Part shown: in pieces, positions 52,702-64,000 of the stretch | Layout of the letters: every line of letters starts with the position of its first letter | Position numbering within the stretch: position 1 is the first letter of the stretch | Assembly (NCBI GenBank): GCA_029259775.1 | Contig: JAJDEN010000015.1 | Span: forward strand, 1-64,000 | DNA length: 64,000 nucleotides | DNA from: Planctomycetota bacterium | Lineage (GTDB): Bacteria; Planctomycetota; PLA2; JAEUHO01 | Direction: 5' to 3' | Made by a program: the position numbers and the translations under genes | The notes under the pieces: generated by a model | Told to the model about the DNA's origin: nothing | The model's database searches: none | The model's input: the letters and a program-made list of their open reading frames with translations, nothing else

Positions 52702-53949
52702 ATGCATCGCCACCGCCGCCACGTCTGGGCGCTCGCCCTGCTGCCTGTTCTCGGCCTCGCCGCCCTGCCCCTGACCGCCGTCGCCGACGACGGCCCGGTG
52801 CCTCAGGAGAAGAAGGCGGAGGGAGAGAAGGCCGACGCGAAGAAGGCCGCCGCGAAGCCCGCGGCACCCAAGCGCCGACCGCTGCTGTGGATGGTCGAGA
52901 GCAACCCGCGGGTGTTCCTCTACGGCACCATCCATGTTGCCGACCCGCGCGTGACGAAGCACCTGCCCGTGGTCCAAGCTGCTTTCGACCAGAGCACCGC
53001 CCTCTACACCGAGCTGCCAATGGACGCCGCCGGCCAGCAGAAGATGCAGCAGGTCGTCATGAGCATGGGCGTGATGACGGACGGCAAGAAGTTGGAAGAC
53101 GTGCTCGGCGTACCGCTCCATCAGCGTGTCGGCAAGGCGCTTCCCCCGCAGATGCCCATCCAGTTTCTTGGGTCGTTCAAGCCGTGGCTGATCCAGTTCG
53201 TCCTGATGCAGACCATGATGGCGGAGCACCAGAAGGCCGAGGCCCGCAAGAAGGCGAAGGCTGCGTCCTCGAGCGCCGACGTGAAGTCCGGGCCAAGCCG
53301 TGGCTCCGGGGGCGGCGTGGCCGGCGTGGCGCTCGACCCGCTTCTCTACGCCCAGGCGGAGAAGGACGGCAAGCAGGTAGGTGGCTTGGAGACCATCAAG
53401 GCGCAGATCGACGTCTTCGACAGCCTCAGTGTCGAGGCCCAGGTGAAGATGGTCGAGGGCGTCGTCGAAGAGATCGAGAAGATCCGCGCGCAGGCCAAGA
53501 AGGACGAGGCCAAGGACGCCAAGCCCACGACACCCGAAGCCAAGAAGGACGGCGACGCCAAGGAGGACGATGATGGCCATGTCAACGCGCTCTCGAAGAT
53601 GATCGACATGTGGCTGGCCGGCGACGACCAGGGCTTCATGGACATTTTCGAGAAGGACCTGCGCAAGCAGGGCGGCGAGGAGTCCCAGAAGTTCGTCGAG
53701 GGCCTGCTCGACAACCGCAACGTCGGCATGGCCAAGAAGGTCCAGGAGCTGATGAAGGCCCACCCGGACAAGACGTTCTTCATCGCCGTCGGCGCGGCCC
53801 ACATGCCCGGCAAGAACGGCGTGGTCCAGCTCCTTACGGACGCCGGCCTCAAGGTCAGGCGCATGGAACTCGGCGACAAGGTCCCAGCCCCTCCCAAGAA
53901 GGCAGAGGCCAAGAAGGCCGAGCCCGAGAAGGTGCCTGCGGGCAAGTAG
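52702..53949 (+). CDS. Secreted TraB/GumN family protein
   Basis: 415 aa with a signal peptide (HVWALALLPVLGLAALPLTAVADD) and a Lys/Ala/Glu spacer. The TraB/GumN (Tiki-like) fold is indicated by VFLYGTIHVADPRV (GxxH), ALYTELPMD, the middle segment LDPLLYAQAEKDGKQVGGLETI and the C-terminal FIAVGAAHMPGKNGVVQLL. Eukaryotic Tiki proteins of this family are metallopeptidases; bacterial roles are poorly known. Two low-complexity charged inserts (about 175-205 and 265-300) are unusual. It converges on gcvP with 15 bp between. Confidence 0.8.
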   Translation: MHRHRRHVWALALLPVLGLAALPLTAVADDGPVPQEKKAEGEKADAKKAAAKPAAPKRRPLLWMVESNPRVFLYGTIHVADPRVTKHLPVVQAAFDQSTALYTELPMDAAGQQKMQQVVMSMGVMTDGKKLEDVLGVPLHQRVGKALPPQMPIQFLGSFKPWLIQFVLMQTMMAEHQKAEARKKAKAASSSADVKSGPSRGSGGGVAGVALDPLLYAQAEKDGKQVGGLETIKAQIDVFDSLSVEAQVKMVEGVVEEIEKIRAQAKKDEAKDAKPTTPEAKKDGDAKEDDDGHVNALSKMIDMWLAGDDQGFMDIFEKDLRKQGGEESQKFVEGLLDNRNVGMAKKVQELMKAHPDKTFFIAVGAAHMPGKNGVVQLLTDAGLKVRRMELGDKVPAPPKKAEAKKAEPEKVPAGK

Positions 53950-53964
53950 GCGCTAGGGGCGCCC

Positions 53965-56868
<2,904 letters not shown>

Positions 56869-56913
56869 GACGTCTCCGGACGTATGAGGTAGGAGGGCGC
56901 GGAGGCTTGGGCT

Positions 56914-58263
<1,350 letters not shown>

Positions 58264-58630
58264 CGTGCGACCTCCAGCGTGCTTGTGCAGGGGGCCGAGA
58301 GATTACCTCCGAACGCTGGCTTTCGTACGGCTGAGCCCCAGTGCCTGCGTCACAAAGTCGGGCCGGTCGACGACTTGGCCCGGGCACGGCTTCAGCGCCG
58401 GTGATGGGGCCCGCCAGCGCTGCCTGGATGCCGACGTGCTGGCCCCGAGGGGAGGGATCGGAGGCAGGTCACGCCCTGCTTGACCGGGGCATGACCCCGG
58501 CGGGCATGGATTCCTCACCGAGGGTTTGAGGCGGCACACACATCCCGCTCAACCACCGGACGCGCGAGCCGATTCACCTGACTGCAGGGAGGTTGTGCGC
58601 TGGGGAGCGCCGCCTAGGGAGGACCGCTCC
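58264..58630. other. Divergent intergenic region between gdhA and the PD-(D/E)XK-like gene
   Basis: 367 bp with no supported gene. A minus-strand frame (58303-58539) has a protein-like end but no ribosome-binding site. Short hairpins occur (GACCGGGGCATGACCCCGG region near 58480). A GGAGG at 58619-58623 serves the GTG 58631 start. I see no riboswitch that I can name. Confidence 0.45.
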
Positions 58631-59137
58631 GTGATCGAGTGGCTTGAAGCGCTCATGCAGCACACCTCGCCGTTGGTGTTCGTGCTGTGCCTCGTCCTCT
58701 TCCTGGCCGTCGGGCTGCTCGTCGGTCTGGCCCTCGCGCGACGCCGCGTCGCCGGCAACGCAGCCACCTCGCGCAAGCTCGGCCGCCGGGGCCGGGACAA
58801 GGCCCTCAAGCTCCTGCGTCGCTACGGGTTCGAGTTGCTCGATGAGGAGGTGACGGCGCCCGGCCTCGTGCAGGTGGACAGCCGGCTCGAGGAATTCACC
58901 GTGCGTGCCGATGCGTTGGTGCGCCGTAAGCGGCGCACGTACGTCGCCGAGTTCAAGGGCGGCCCCGTGTCGAGCTCGATCCACAACCGCGCGACCCGGC
59001 GCCAGCTGCTCGAGTACGCGTGTGTCTTTGGCACCGACGGCGTGCTGTTGGTTGACAGCGACGGCGGTCGGATCCACTACGTGCGATTCGTCAGCGCGGC
59101 CCACAAGAAGGGTCAACCCTTGGTAGGCTCGCTCTAG
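58631..59137 (+). CDS. Membrane-tethered PD-(D/E)XK nuclease-like protein
   Basis: 168 aa from GTG 58631, GGAGG 8 bp upstream. Residues 14-36 form one membrane helix (LVFVLCLVLFLAVGLLVGLAL). The cytoplasmic domain has the PD-(D/E)XK order: helix GRDKALKLLRRYGFELL, D94 in VRADALVRRKRR, E107-x-K109 in TYVAEFKGG, then a helix RRQLLEYA matching motif IV. These residues form the metal site in the restriction-endonuclease-like fold. Nuclease activity is inferred; no methyltransferase or other defence gene is adjacent. It is followed by the HEAT lipoprotein 23 bp later. Confidence 0.65.
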   Translation: MIEWLEALMQHTSPLVFVLCLVLFLAVGLLVGLALARRRVAGNAATSRKLGRRGRDKALKLLRRYGFELLDEEVTAPGLVQVDSRLEEFTVRADALVRRKRRTYVAEFKGGPVSSSIHNRATRRQLLEYACVFGTDGVLLVDSDGGRIHYVRFVSAAHKKGQPLVGSL

Positions 59138-59160
59138 TTCCGTTCCCCGAAGGGGGTCCG

Positions 59161-60639
59161 ATGAGAGCGAGATGGAGGCGTGTTCGCGCCTGGCTGATGG
59201 CCGTACTGCTGTTCTTCACCGCTGGCTGCGGTGAGGACCAAGCGGGTTCGCGTGCGAAGCCGGCGGTGGACCCGGAGCCTGCTCCTGCCAAGACAGTCAC
59301 ATCCTCCAAGACAGTCACACCCTCCAAGACAGTCACTCCCTCCAAGACGCTGCAGCCTCCGCACCAGATCCTTCCGCCGCCGCCAAGGGAGCAGCGGATC
59401 GAAGCGGCGCTCGCCCGCGTCGCATCCGAGCACGCTCAGGATCGCGCGGCGGGGATCGACGTCCTGCGCACGGAGGGGTTCAGCGACGAGGATCTGGCCA
59501 AGATCGCGTATCGCGCCGCGTACTGGGATCGTGATCACGGCCTGTTGGCGGACCTGCTCGCGGAAGATCCGAGGACGATGCTGCCACTCGTCCTGCACCG
59601 GATCGGGCACTCCGCACCGGTACAGCGGGCCAAGATATGCGCCGCGCTCGGGCGCGTGCGTGGCGACGTGTTGCCCGCCACGGCCGTGTTGCTCGTCCGC
59701 GGCTTGCTGGACGAGTTCGAGGGCGTGCGCACAGCGGCGCGCGAGGCGCTGCGCAAGATCTCGCCCCGCGGCGCCGATGTCATTCGACTGCACACGCACA
59801 CCTTCCGTCTGCGCCGCGACCAAGCGGCCGAAGACCTCCTGGCGAGCGCGATCCTCGGTCCGCATCCGGCGCCTGCGTACAGGGATGCCCTGATCCACGT
59901 CCTCGTCTACGAGTTGCGACGCTTCCCGGGGCGCGACGGGCATGCCATCGTGCGCGTTTTCGGTGAGGCCGCGACCGACCTGGATGCGCTCGAGCAGATG
60001 CGTCTTCTGTTGCTCGCCAAGGAGCCCGAGAGTGGCGCCTGGGTCACCGTGCTCTCGGCCTACGGCCCAGGGCGCGTCCCGCACATCCGCCGCCACCTGC
60101 TGGCGGGCAAGCACGTCGCTGAGATGCTCGAGGTCCTCGCCTACCTCGGGACGGATGGTGTCGAGTTGGCGCCACTCGTCGTGAAGCACGTCGCCACACC
60201 CGACCTTCGGCGGCTCGCCTTGCGAGCCCTGTTCCGCATGCGGTCGGGGAGCCCTGAGACCCAAGGCGCGCTGCTCTCGCACTGGTGGCAACATCGCCTA
60301 AAGGAGCCGGCGTCGGCGCTGGACGCCCTACGCACGCTGAAGCTGCTGCGGCCGCGCGTCGAGGCGATCCGGGAGATCTGGGCGCTCCTGCCGAAGGTGG
60401 CGGCCTCGGAACGCGACGCGACGCTGCAGTTGATGACGCTGCTCGGGTGGGCGGATGGCACCGCCCGCGCTGCCGCCGCGACCGTCCTGAAGAGGGTCCT
60501 TGCCTCCACGACGGCCAGGGCGCTCCGACTGCATGGGCGCACGAATCTCGTCCTTCTGGCTTCGGCTGAGACGCACATCGCGGCGATGGCGAAGAAGGAC
60601 CTGGCGGAGATCCCTTGGTTGAGGCTGCCCGGGCGCTAG
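59161..60639 (+). CDS. HEAT-repeat-like lipoprotein
   Basis: 492 aa. Signal peptide with lipobox FFTAGC (RAWLMAVLLFFTAGCGED). A repeat linker of KTVTPS units (59290-59343) separates the anchor from an all-helical domain with HEAT-like pairs (RAKICAALGRVRGDVLPATAVL, DLRRLALRALFRMRSG). No catalytic motif is recognised. The stop TAG shares CTAG (60636-60639) with the stop of the convergent gamma-glutamyltransferase gene. Confidence 0.65.
   Translation: MRARWRRVRAWLMAVLLFFTAGCGEDQAGSRAKPAVDPEPAPAKTVTSSKTVTPSKTVTPSKTLQPPHQILPPPPREQRIEAALARVASEHAQDRAAGIDVLRTEGFSDEDLAKIAYRAAYWDRDHGLLADLLAEDPRTMLPLVLHRIGHSAPVQRAKICAALGRVRGDVLPATAVLLVRGLLDEFEGVRTAAREALRKISPRGADVIRLHTHTFRLRRDQAAEDLLASAILGPHPAPAYRDALIHVLVYELRRFPGRDGHAIVRVFGEAATDLDALEQMRLLLLAKEPESGAWVTVLSAYGPGRVPHIRRHLLAGKHVAEMLEVLAYLGTDGVELAPLVVKHVATPDLRRLALRALFRMRSGSPETQGALLSHWWQHRLKEPASALDALRTLKLLRPRVEAIREIWALLPKVAASERDATLQLMTLLGWADGTARAAAATVLKRVLASTTARALRLHGRTNLVLLASAETHIAAMAKKDLAEIPWLRLPGR
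59290..59343. repeat. 18-bp tandem repeat inside the HEAT lipoprotein gene
   Basis: AAGACAGTCACACCCTCC and variants, three units plus a partial fourth. In frame, encoding KTVTPS linker repeats, likely variable in copy number. Confidence 0.85.
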
Positions 60640-62339
60640 TACCCCGCCGCCTGCCCGTCCTTGCGCGACTCCGAGCCGCCAATGTAGACGCCGCGCTTGG
60701 CGTCGTAGCGAATCGCTTGGTAGCCGCCGTACGGGCCGATCGCCCATTTGATCGTGTGACCCTTCTTGGCGAGCGCCCGCCGTACCTCCATACCGATGCC
60801 CGACTCCAGATGCAGCACGCCGCCGTCGAGCATGGTGCTGCCGGTGGGGGTGGAGGAGCCCGTGTGGTGGAAGCGCGCCGCGTCCCCGGCCTCCTGCACG
60901 TTCATGCCGAAGTCGATCATGTTGATCAACACCTGGACGTGTCCCTGGGGCTGCATGTCGCCACCCATGACCCCGAAGCTCATGTAGGGCTTGCCGTCCT
61001 TCGTCACGAAGCCGGGGATGATCGTGTGGAACGGGCGCTTGCCCGGGGCGTAGCTGTTCGGGTGGTCCTTGGCGAGCGTGAAGAGCTCACCCCGGTTCTG
61101 CAGGCAGAAGCCGAGGCCGGTCGGGCAGAGACCCGAGCCGAAGCCGCGGAAGTTGCTCTGGATGAGCGAGACCATGTTGCGGTCCTTGTCGGCCACCGTG
61201 AGGTAGACGGTGTCGCCCTCACGCAGCTTGGGGTCGCCGTGGTCGATCTTGCGTAGCGCGCGGTCTGGATCGAACAGGGCGCGGCGTTTGGCTGCGTAGG
61301 CCTTGGAGAGCAGGCCGTCGACCGGGCAGTCCACCATGCTCATGTCGGCGTAGAAGCGCGCACGATCTTCGTAGGCGATCTTCTTGGCCTCGACCACATG
61401 ATGCAGGAAGGCCGAGCTGTTGTGGCCCATGGCCTTCAGGTCGAAGCCCTCGAGCACGTTGAGCATCTGCAGCGCTGCGATGCCTTGGCCGTTCGGCGGT
61501 AGCTCCCAGACGTCGTAGCCGCGGTAGTTCGTGGAGACCGGCTCGACCCAGTCGGAGCGATGCGCCGCGAGGTCCTCCTTGCGCAAGAAGCAGCCGTTCT
61601 GACGGCAGAACGCGTCGATCGTCTCGGCGAGGGCGCCCTTGTAGAACGCGTCGCGGCCGCCTGCCGCCAGCTGCTCGTAGGTTCGGGCCAGCCCGGGGTT
61701 CTTGAAGATGTCGCCCTTGCCCGGCGCCTTCCCGCCGGGCAGGAACGTCGCCTCGAAGCCCGCGTAGGGGCGGAACACGCGCGCTCCGCGGCCCCAGTAG
61801 TAGGCGATCAGCTCCGATACGGGGAAGCCTTCCTTGGCATACCCAATGGCCGGAGCCAGCACGGTCTTCATGGGCAGCTTGCCGAAGCGGCCGTGGAGCT
61901 CGAACCACCCGTCGACGCAGCCGGGTACCGATACGGGCAAGGGGCCGAACTTGGGAATCGCCTTCAGGCCCTGGTCGGCGAAGTGCTTGGCCGTGAGTCC
62001 CTTTGGTGAGCGGCCGCTGGCATTGAGCCCATGCAACTTGCCGCTCTTCGCGTCCCAGACGATGGCGAAGAGGTCGCCACCGACCCCGGAACCCGTCGGC
62101 TCCATCAAGCCCAGGGCTGCATTCGCCGCGATCGCCGCGTCTACGGCGCTGCCGCCCTGCTTCAGGATGTCCAGGGCAATCATGGTTGCGAGCGGCTGGC
62201 TCGTGGCCGCCATGCCATGGCGGGCGATGACCTCGCTGCGCGTGGCGAAGGCGCGCCCCGTGACGCGATCTCCACCGTGTGCCGTCGCGGTCAGCAGCAA
62301 CAGGAACAACAACAAAAGGCAAAGTGTCGTGATGTGCAT
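60636..62339 (-). CDS. ggt: Gamma-glutamyltransferase (secreted, Ntn hydrolase)
   Basis: 567 aa. ATG 62339 has GGAGG 6 bp upstream and opens a Leu-rich signal peptide. The large-subunit part contains HGMAATSQPLATMIALDIL, GGSAVDAAIAANAALGLMEP and SGVGGDLFAIVWD. The autoprocessing Thr that begins the small subunit should be T377 in REGDTVYLTVADKD; most family members have TTHxSV there, so TVY is a variant. FGVMGGDMQPQGHVQVL is the usual late motif. The enzyme cleaves gamma-glutamyl bonds such as glutathione, or a related acylase substrate, in the periplasm. Confidence 0.85.
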   Translation of the reverse strand: MHITTLCLLLLFLLLLTATAHGGDRVTGRAFATRSEVIARHGMAATSQPLATMIALDILKQGGSAVDAAIAANAALGLMEPTGSGVGGDLFAIVWDAKSGKLHGLNASGRSPKGLTAKHFADQGLKAIPKFGPLPVSVPGCVDGWFELHGRFGKLPMKTVLAPAIGYAKEGFPVSELIAYYWGRGARVFRPYAGFEATFLPGGKAPGKGDIFKNPGLARTYEQLAAGGRDAFYKGALAETIDAFCRQNGCFLRKEDLAAHRSDWVEPVSTNYRGYDVWELPPNGQGIAALQMLNVLEGFDLKAMGHNSSAFLHHVVEAKKIAYEDRARFYADMSMVDCPVDGLLSKAYAAKRRALFDPDRALRKIDHGDPKLREGDTVYLTVADKDRNMVSLIQSNFRGFGSGLCPTGLGFCLQNRGELFTLAKDHPNSYAPGKRPFHTIIPGFVTKDGKPYMSFGVMGGDMQPQGHVQVLINMIDFGMNVQEAGDAARFHHTGSSTPTGSTMLDGGVLHLESGIGMEVRRALAKKGHTIKWAIGPYGGYQAIRYDAKRGVYIGGSESRKDGQAAGY

Positions 62340-62450
62340 GGCCACCTCCGCGGCCAGAACACTCTACGAGCTTCTGGCCGCTCAATGCGACGCCCAGTTC
62401 ACCCGAATCAAGGGGTAGGACGTCGCGCGTTGCGACGTGAGGTGTTGAAG

Positions 62451-62900
62451 GTGAAGAAGCTCGGTGTTCGGCACTGGCTTGGACTGCTTGTCCTCGCCCT
62501 CCCGGCGGTGTTCTTCGTGCCGGGCATCGGCTTCGAATCCTCCAACCCCACGGCCCTCGCTCGGCCTGCCGGTGGACCGCCGACGTGGTTTTACCGCGTG
62601 CAGAATGGCGACTCGCTCACCACGATTTCCGAGCGCGAGCTCGGCACGTTCCGTCGCTTCAAGGAAGTGCTCGCGCTGAACCCGGGCATCAAGCCCCGTT
62701 CCCTGCAGGCGGGCGACGTCTTGCGCATGCCGGCTCGCGAGGCTGGCGCGACCGCCTCGCCGCCTGCGGGCGAGACGAGCGGGGGGCGTGCGCCCAGCTC
62801 GCACCGGCTGCTGCTCTCCCTCGCAGGCCTCCTGACCCTCGTGGTGCTCATCGTCATCGTGGCCGGCCGCATGGAGCGGACCGCCTACTACGAGGCGTAG
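62451..62900 (+). CDS. LysM-domain membrane protein
   Basis: 149 aa from GTG 62451 (GAGG 9 bp upstream; TTG 62445 is an alternative). The N-terminal hydrophobic segment is WLGLLVLALPAVFFVPGIGF. A single LysM domain (about 48-97) starts YRVQNGDSLTTISERELGT and ends LQAGDVLRMP. A flexible Ala/Pro/Ser linker and a C-terminal membrane helix (LLLSLAGLLTLVVLIVIVAG) follow. LysM binds peptidoglycan glycans; the two membrane segments place it in the periplasm between anchors. It converges on the SirB1-like gene with 6 bp between. Confidence 0.75.
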   Translation: MKKLGVRHWLGLLVLALPAVFFVPGIGFESSNPTALARPAGGPPTWFYRVQNGDSLTTISERELGTFRRFKEVLALNPGIKPRSLQAGDVLRMPAREAGATASPPAGETSGGRAPSSHRLLLSLAGLLTLVVLIVIVAGRMERTAYYEA

Positions 62901-62906
62901 CCTTCG

Positions 62907-63608
62907 CTACGCGGTAGGGCCCGCGGGCGGCCTCTGACGCTCGAGCAGATACCGGAGCTCTTGCATGGCGGCGGCCTCGCGCGGCTGGGCGCGCTTGGCG
63001 TGGATGGCTTCCAGGTTGCGCAGGAGGCGGGCCAGCCACTCCTCGGGAGCTACCGGCCGCAGCAACTGCGCCGCACGCGGGACGCTGGCGCCCAGCGAGG
63101 CCTCCATCAGCCGGTAGGCATCCTCGGCGCTGAGCACACGCCCCTCATGGAAGGGGTCGACGAGCATCGGCCCGGACTCGTCCGCCACACGGACGAGAAA
63201 GTGGCCCGGAGCGCCGATGCCCTCGACGCGCAGGCCCAGCCTGTCGCCCACGGCTTTGTAGACGAGCGCCAGCGAGATCGGGATGCCGCGCCGCGTGCTG
63301 AGCACGCGCGGAAGGTAGCTGTTGGCCGGGTCGTAGTAGTCGAGGCGGTTGCCCCGGAAGCCCTCACGGTCGTAGAGCACCTGATGCAGATGAGCCACGA
63401 GCGCGCGCCGGCTCGAGGAGCGCAGCTCCCGCCGTACGGAGACGGCGAGGGCCTCGATGCGCTCCTCGACGGCGCCCGGATGAACGTCGTCGAGCGCGTG
63501 CATGGCGACAGCCGTTGCAGCGCCCACGAGGGCCATGGGCTCGTCGAGCCGGCCCACGTGCTCCTCGAAGAGCTCGTAGGCGACGGGGCGGCAGTAGCGC
63601 GGGGCCAT
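62907..63608 (-). CDS. SirB1-like transglutaminase-core protein
   Basis: 233 aa. The SirB1/transglutaminase-like domain is recognised from DREGFRGNRLDYYDPANSYL, RRGIPISLALVYKAVGDRLG, GIGAPGHFLVR and VDPFHEGR. The usual transglutaminase Cys is replaced in many SirB1-like proteins, and none is visible in the ISLALVY position here, so catalysis is doubtful. A short TPR-like C-terminus (LLRNLEAIHAKRAQPREA) is typical of the family. Function unknown. Confidence 0.8.
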   Translation of the reverse strand: MAPRYCRPVAYELFEEHVGRLDEPMALVGAATAVAMHALDDVHPGAVEERIEALAVSVRRELRSSSRRALVAHLHQVLYDREGFRGNRLDYYDPANSYLPRVLSTRRGIPISLALVYKAVGDRLGLRVEGIGAPGHFLVRVADESGPMLVDPFHEGRVLSAEDAYRLMEASLGASVPRAAQLLRPVAPEEWLARLLRNLEAIHAKRAQPREAAAMQELRYLLERQRPPAGPTA

Positions 63609-63648
63609 GCCTCGATGCTACCCCGTCCTGTCCAGCAGCCCGCCCTCT

Positions 63649-64000
63649 TCAGTCGCCGCTCGCGGGCTGCGGCGCGCTCTTGTAGACAGCGAACGATGCG
63701 CCGAGCGGGTCCGCCAGCACGCCGATGCGGCCGACGCCGGCGACGTCCATGGCGGGCGCATGCACCGCGCCGCCGAGCTCCTGGGCCTTGGCGATCGTGG
63801 CGTCCACGTCGTCGACCTGAACGTAATGCAGCCAGTGCGTGGGAGCCTCGGCCCCTTCGGGGATCTGCATCATGCCGGCGTCGACGTGCGGCGCGCTGCC
63901 GCCTTCGCCACGCTTGAACATGTGGTACGTGGTCGGGTTGCCATCGGGGCCGGGCATGTCCATCGACTCGAGGTGCCACGGAATGACCTGGGGGTAGAAG
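63649..64000 (-). CDS. VOC (glyoxalase/bleomycin-resistance fold) family protein, truncated by the window end
   Basis: The minus-strand frame is open to base 64000; the visible part is about 116 aa and the N-terminus lies outside. FYPQVIPWHLESMDMPGPDG is typical of the first betaalphabeta unit boundary. The second module has WLHYVQVDDVDATIAKAQELGG, GRIGVLADPLGASFAVYK. This matches the PhnB/27-kDa-antigen-like two-module VOC proteins. Substrate unknown. An internal ATG at 63963 should not be taken as the start, because conserved sequence continues upstream. Confidence 0.8.
   Translation of the reverse strand, partial: FYPQVIPWHLESMDMPGPDGNPTTYHMFKRGEGGSAPHVDAGMMQIPEGAEAPTHWLHYVQVDDVDATIAKAQELGGAVHAPAMDVAGVGRIGVLADPLGASFAVYKSAPQPASGD

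Noticed and set aside
56869-56913. Glycine riboswitch before gcvP
   Set aside because: The gdhA-gcvP gap is only 45 bp, too short for a glycine aptamer.
58303-58539. 78-codon minus-strand frame upstream of gdhA
   Set aside because: Its end looks protein-like, but the start lacks a ribosome-binding site and no family is recognisable.

Overview
The window is a compact, roughly two-thirds GC bacterial chromosome segment. Several features point to a Planctomycetota-like, Gram-negative-type organism: LpxH of lipid A synthesis, an EF-hand/deiodinase-like selenoprotein, HEAT-repeat lipoproteins, a TPR-CHAT protein, a secreted YWTD/Ig-like protein and a very large carboxypeptidase-regulatory-like repeat protein. 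The phylum is an inference; Myxococcota or Acidobacteriota are not excluded. There is one tRNA, no rRNA, no CRISPR array and no intact transposase.

Layout. 1-5.4 kb: tRNA-Val(CAC) with a duplicated broken 5' half, two alkaline-phosphatase-superfamily hydrolases, a class B DnaJ. 5.4-13 kb: a tight + strand run of copA, lpxH, a radical SAM protein, dacB, rarA and an inositol-monophosphatase-family gene. 13-26 kb: mostly secreted proteins: a basic protein, a QEGLA/MATCAP-type metallopeptidase, the YWTD protein, a lipoprotein, a TPR-esterase, a beta-lactamase-like hydrolase and a 1,271-aa repeat protein. Small palindromes and dispersed motifs sit between them. 26-30.4 kb: an XPB-like helicase translationally coupled to its helicase-associated partner, closed by a 180-bp hairpin element. 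30.4-38 kb: DUF2007 protein, an acidic Ser/Thr-rich small protein next to a TPR-CHAT protease-like protein, a papain-family peptidase and a hybrid histidine kinase. 38-47 kb: saccharopine-dehydrogenase-like enzyme, GNAT, HEAT proteins, PaaZ-type aldehyde dehydrogenase, dinB, then the deiodinase-like selenoprotein. 47-64 kb: hemF, GT87 membrane glycosyltransferase, a second UGA-interrupted secreted small-protein frame, VKOR-thioredoxin fusion, dus, TraB/GumN, the gdhA-gcvP operon, a membrane-tethered PD-(D/E)XK-like protein, HEAT lipoprotein, gamma-glutamyltransferase, LysM protein, SirB1-like protein and a truncated VOC protein.

The strongest unusual signals are two reading frames that continue through UGA with a plausible bacterial SECIS hairpin just downstream (46579 on + and 49657 on -), and two long-hairpin elements bounded by CTAG that sit exactly between stop codons of convergent genes (4293-4461 and 30226-30405). 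At two other convergent junctions a single CTAG is shared as both stop codons, which suggests how the elements may have arrived.
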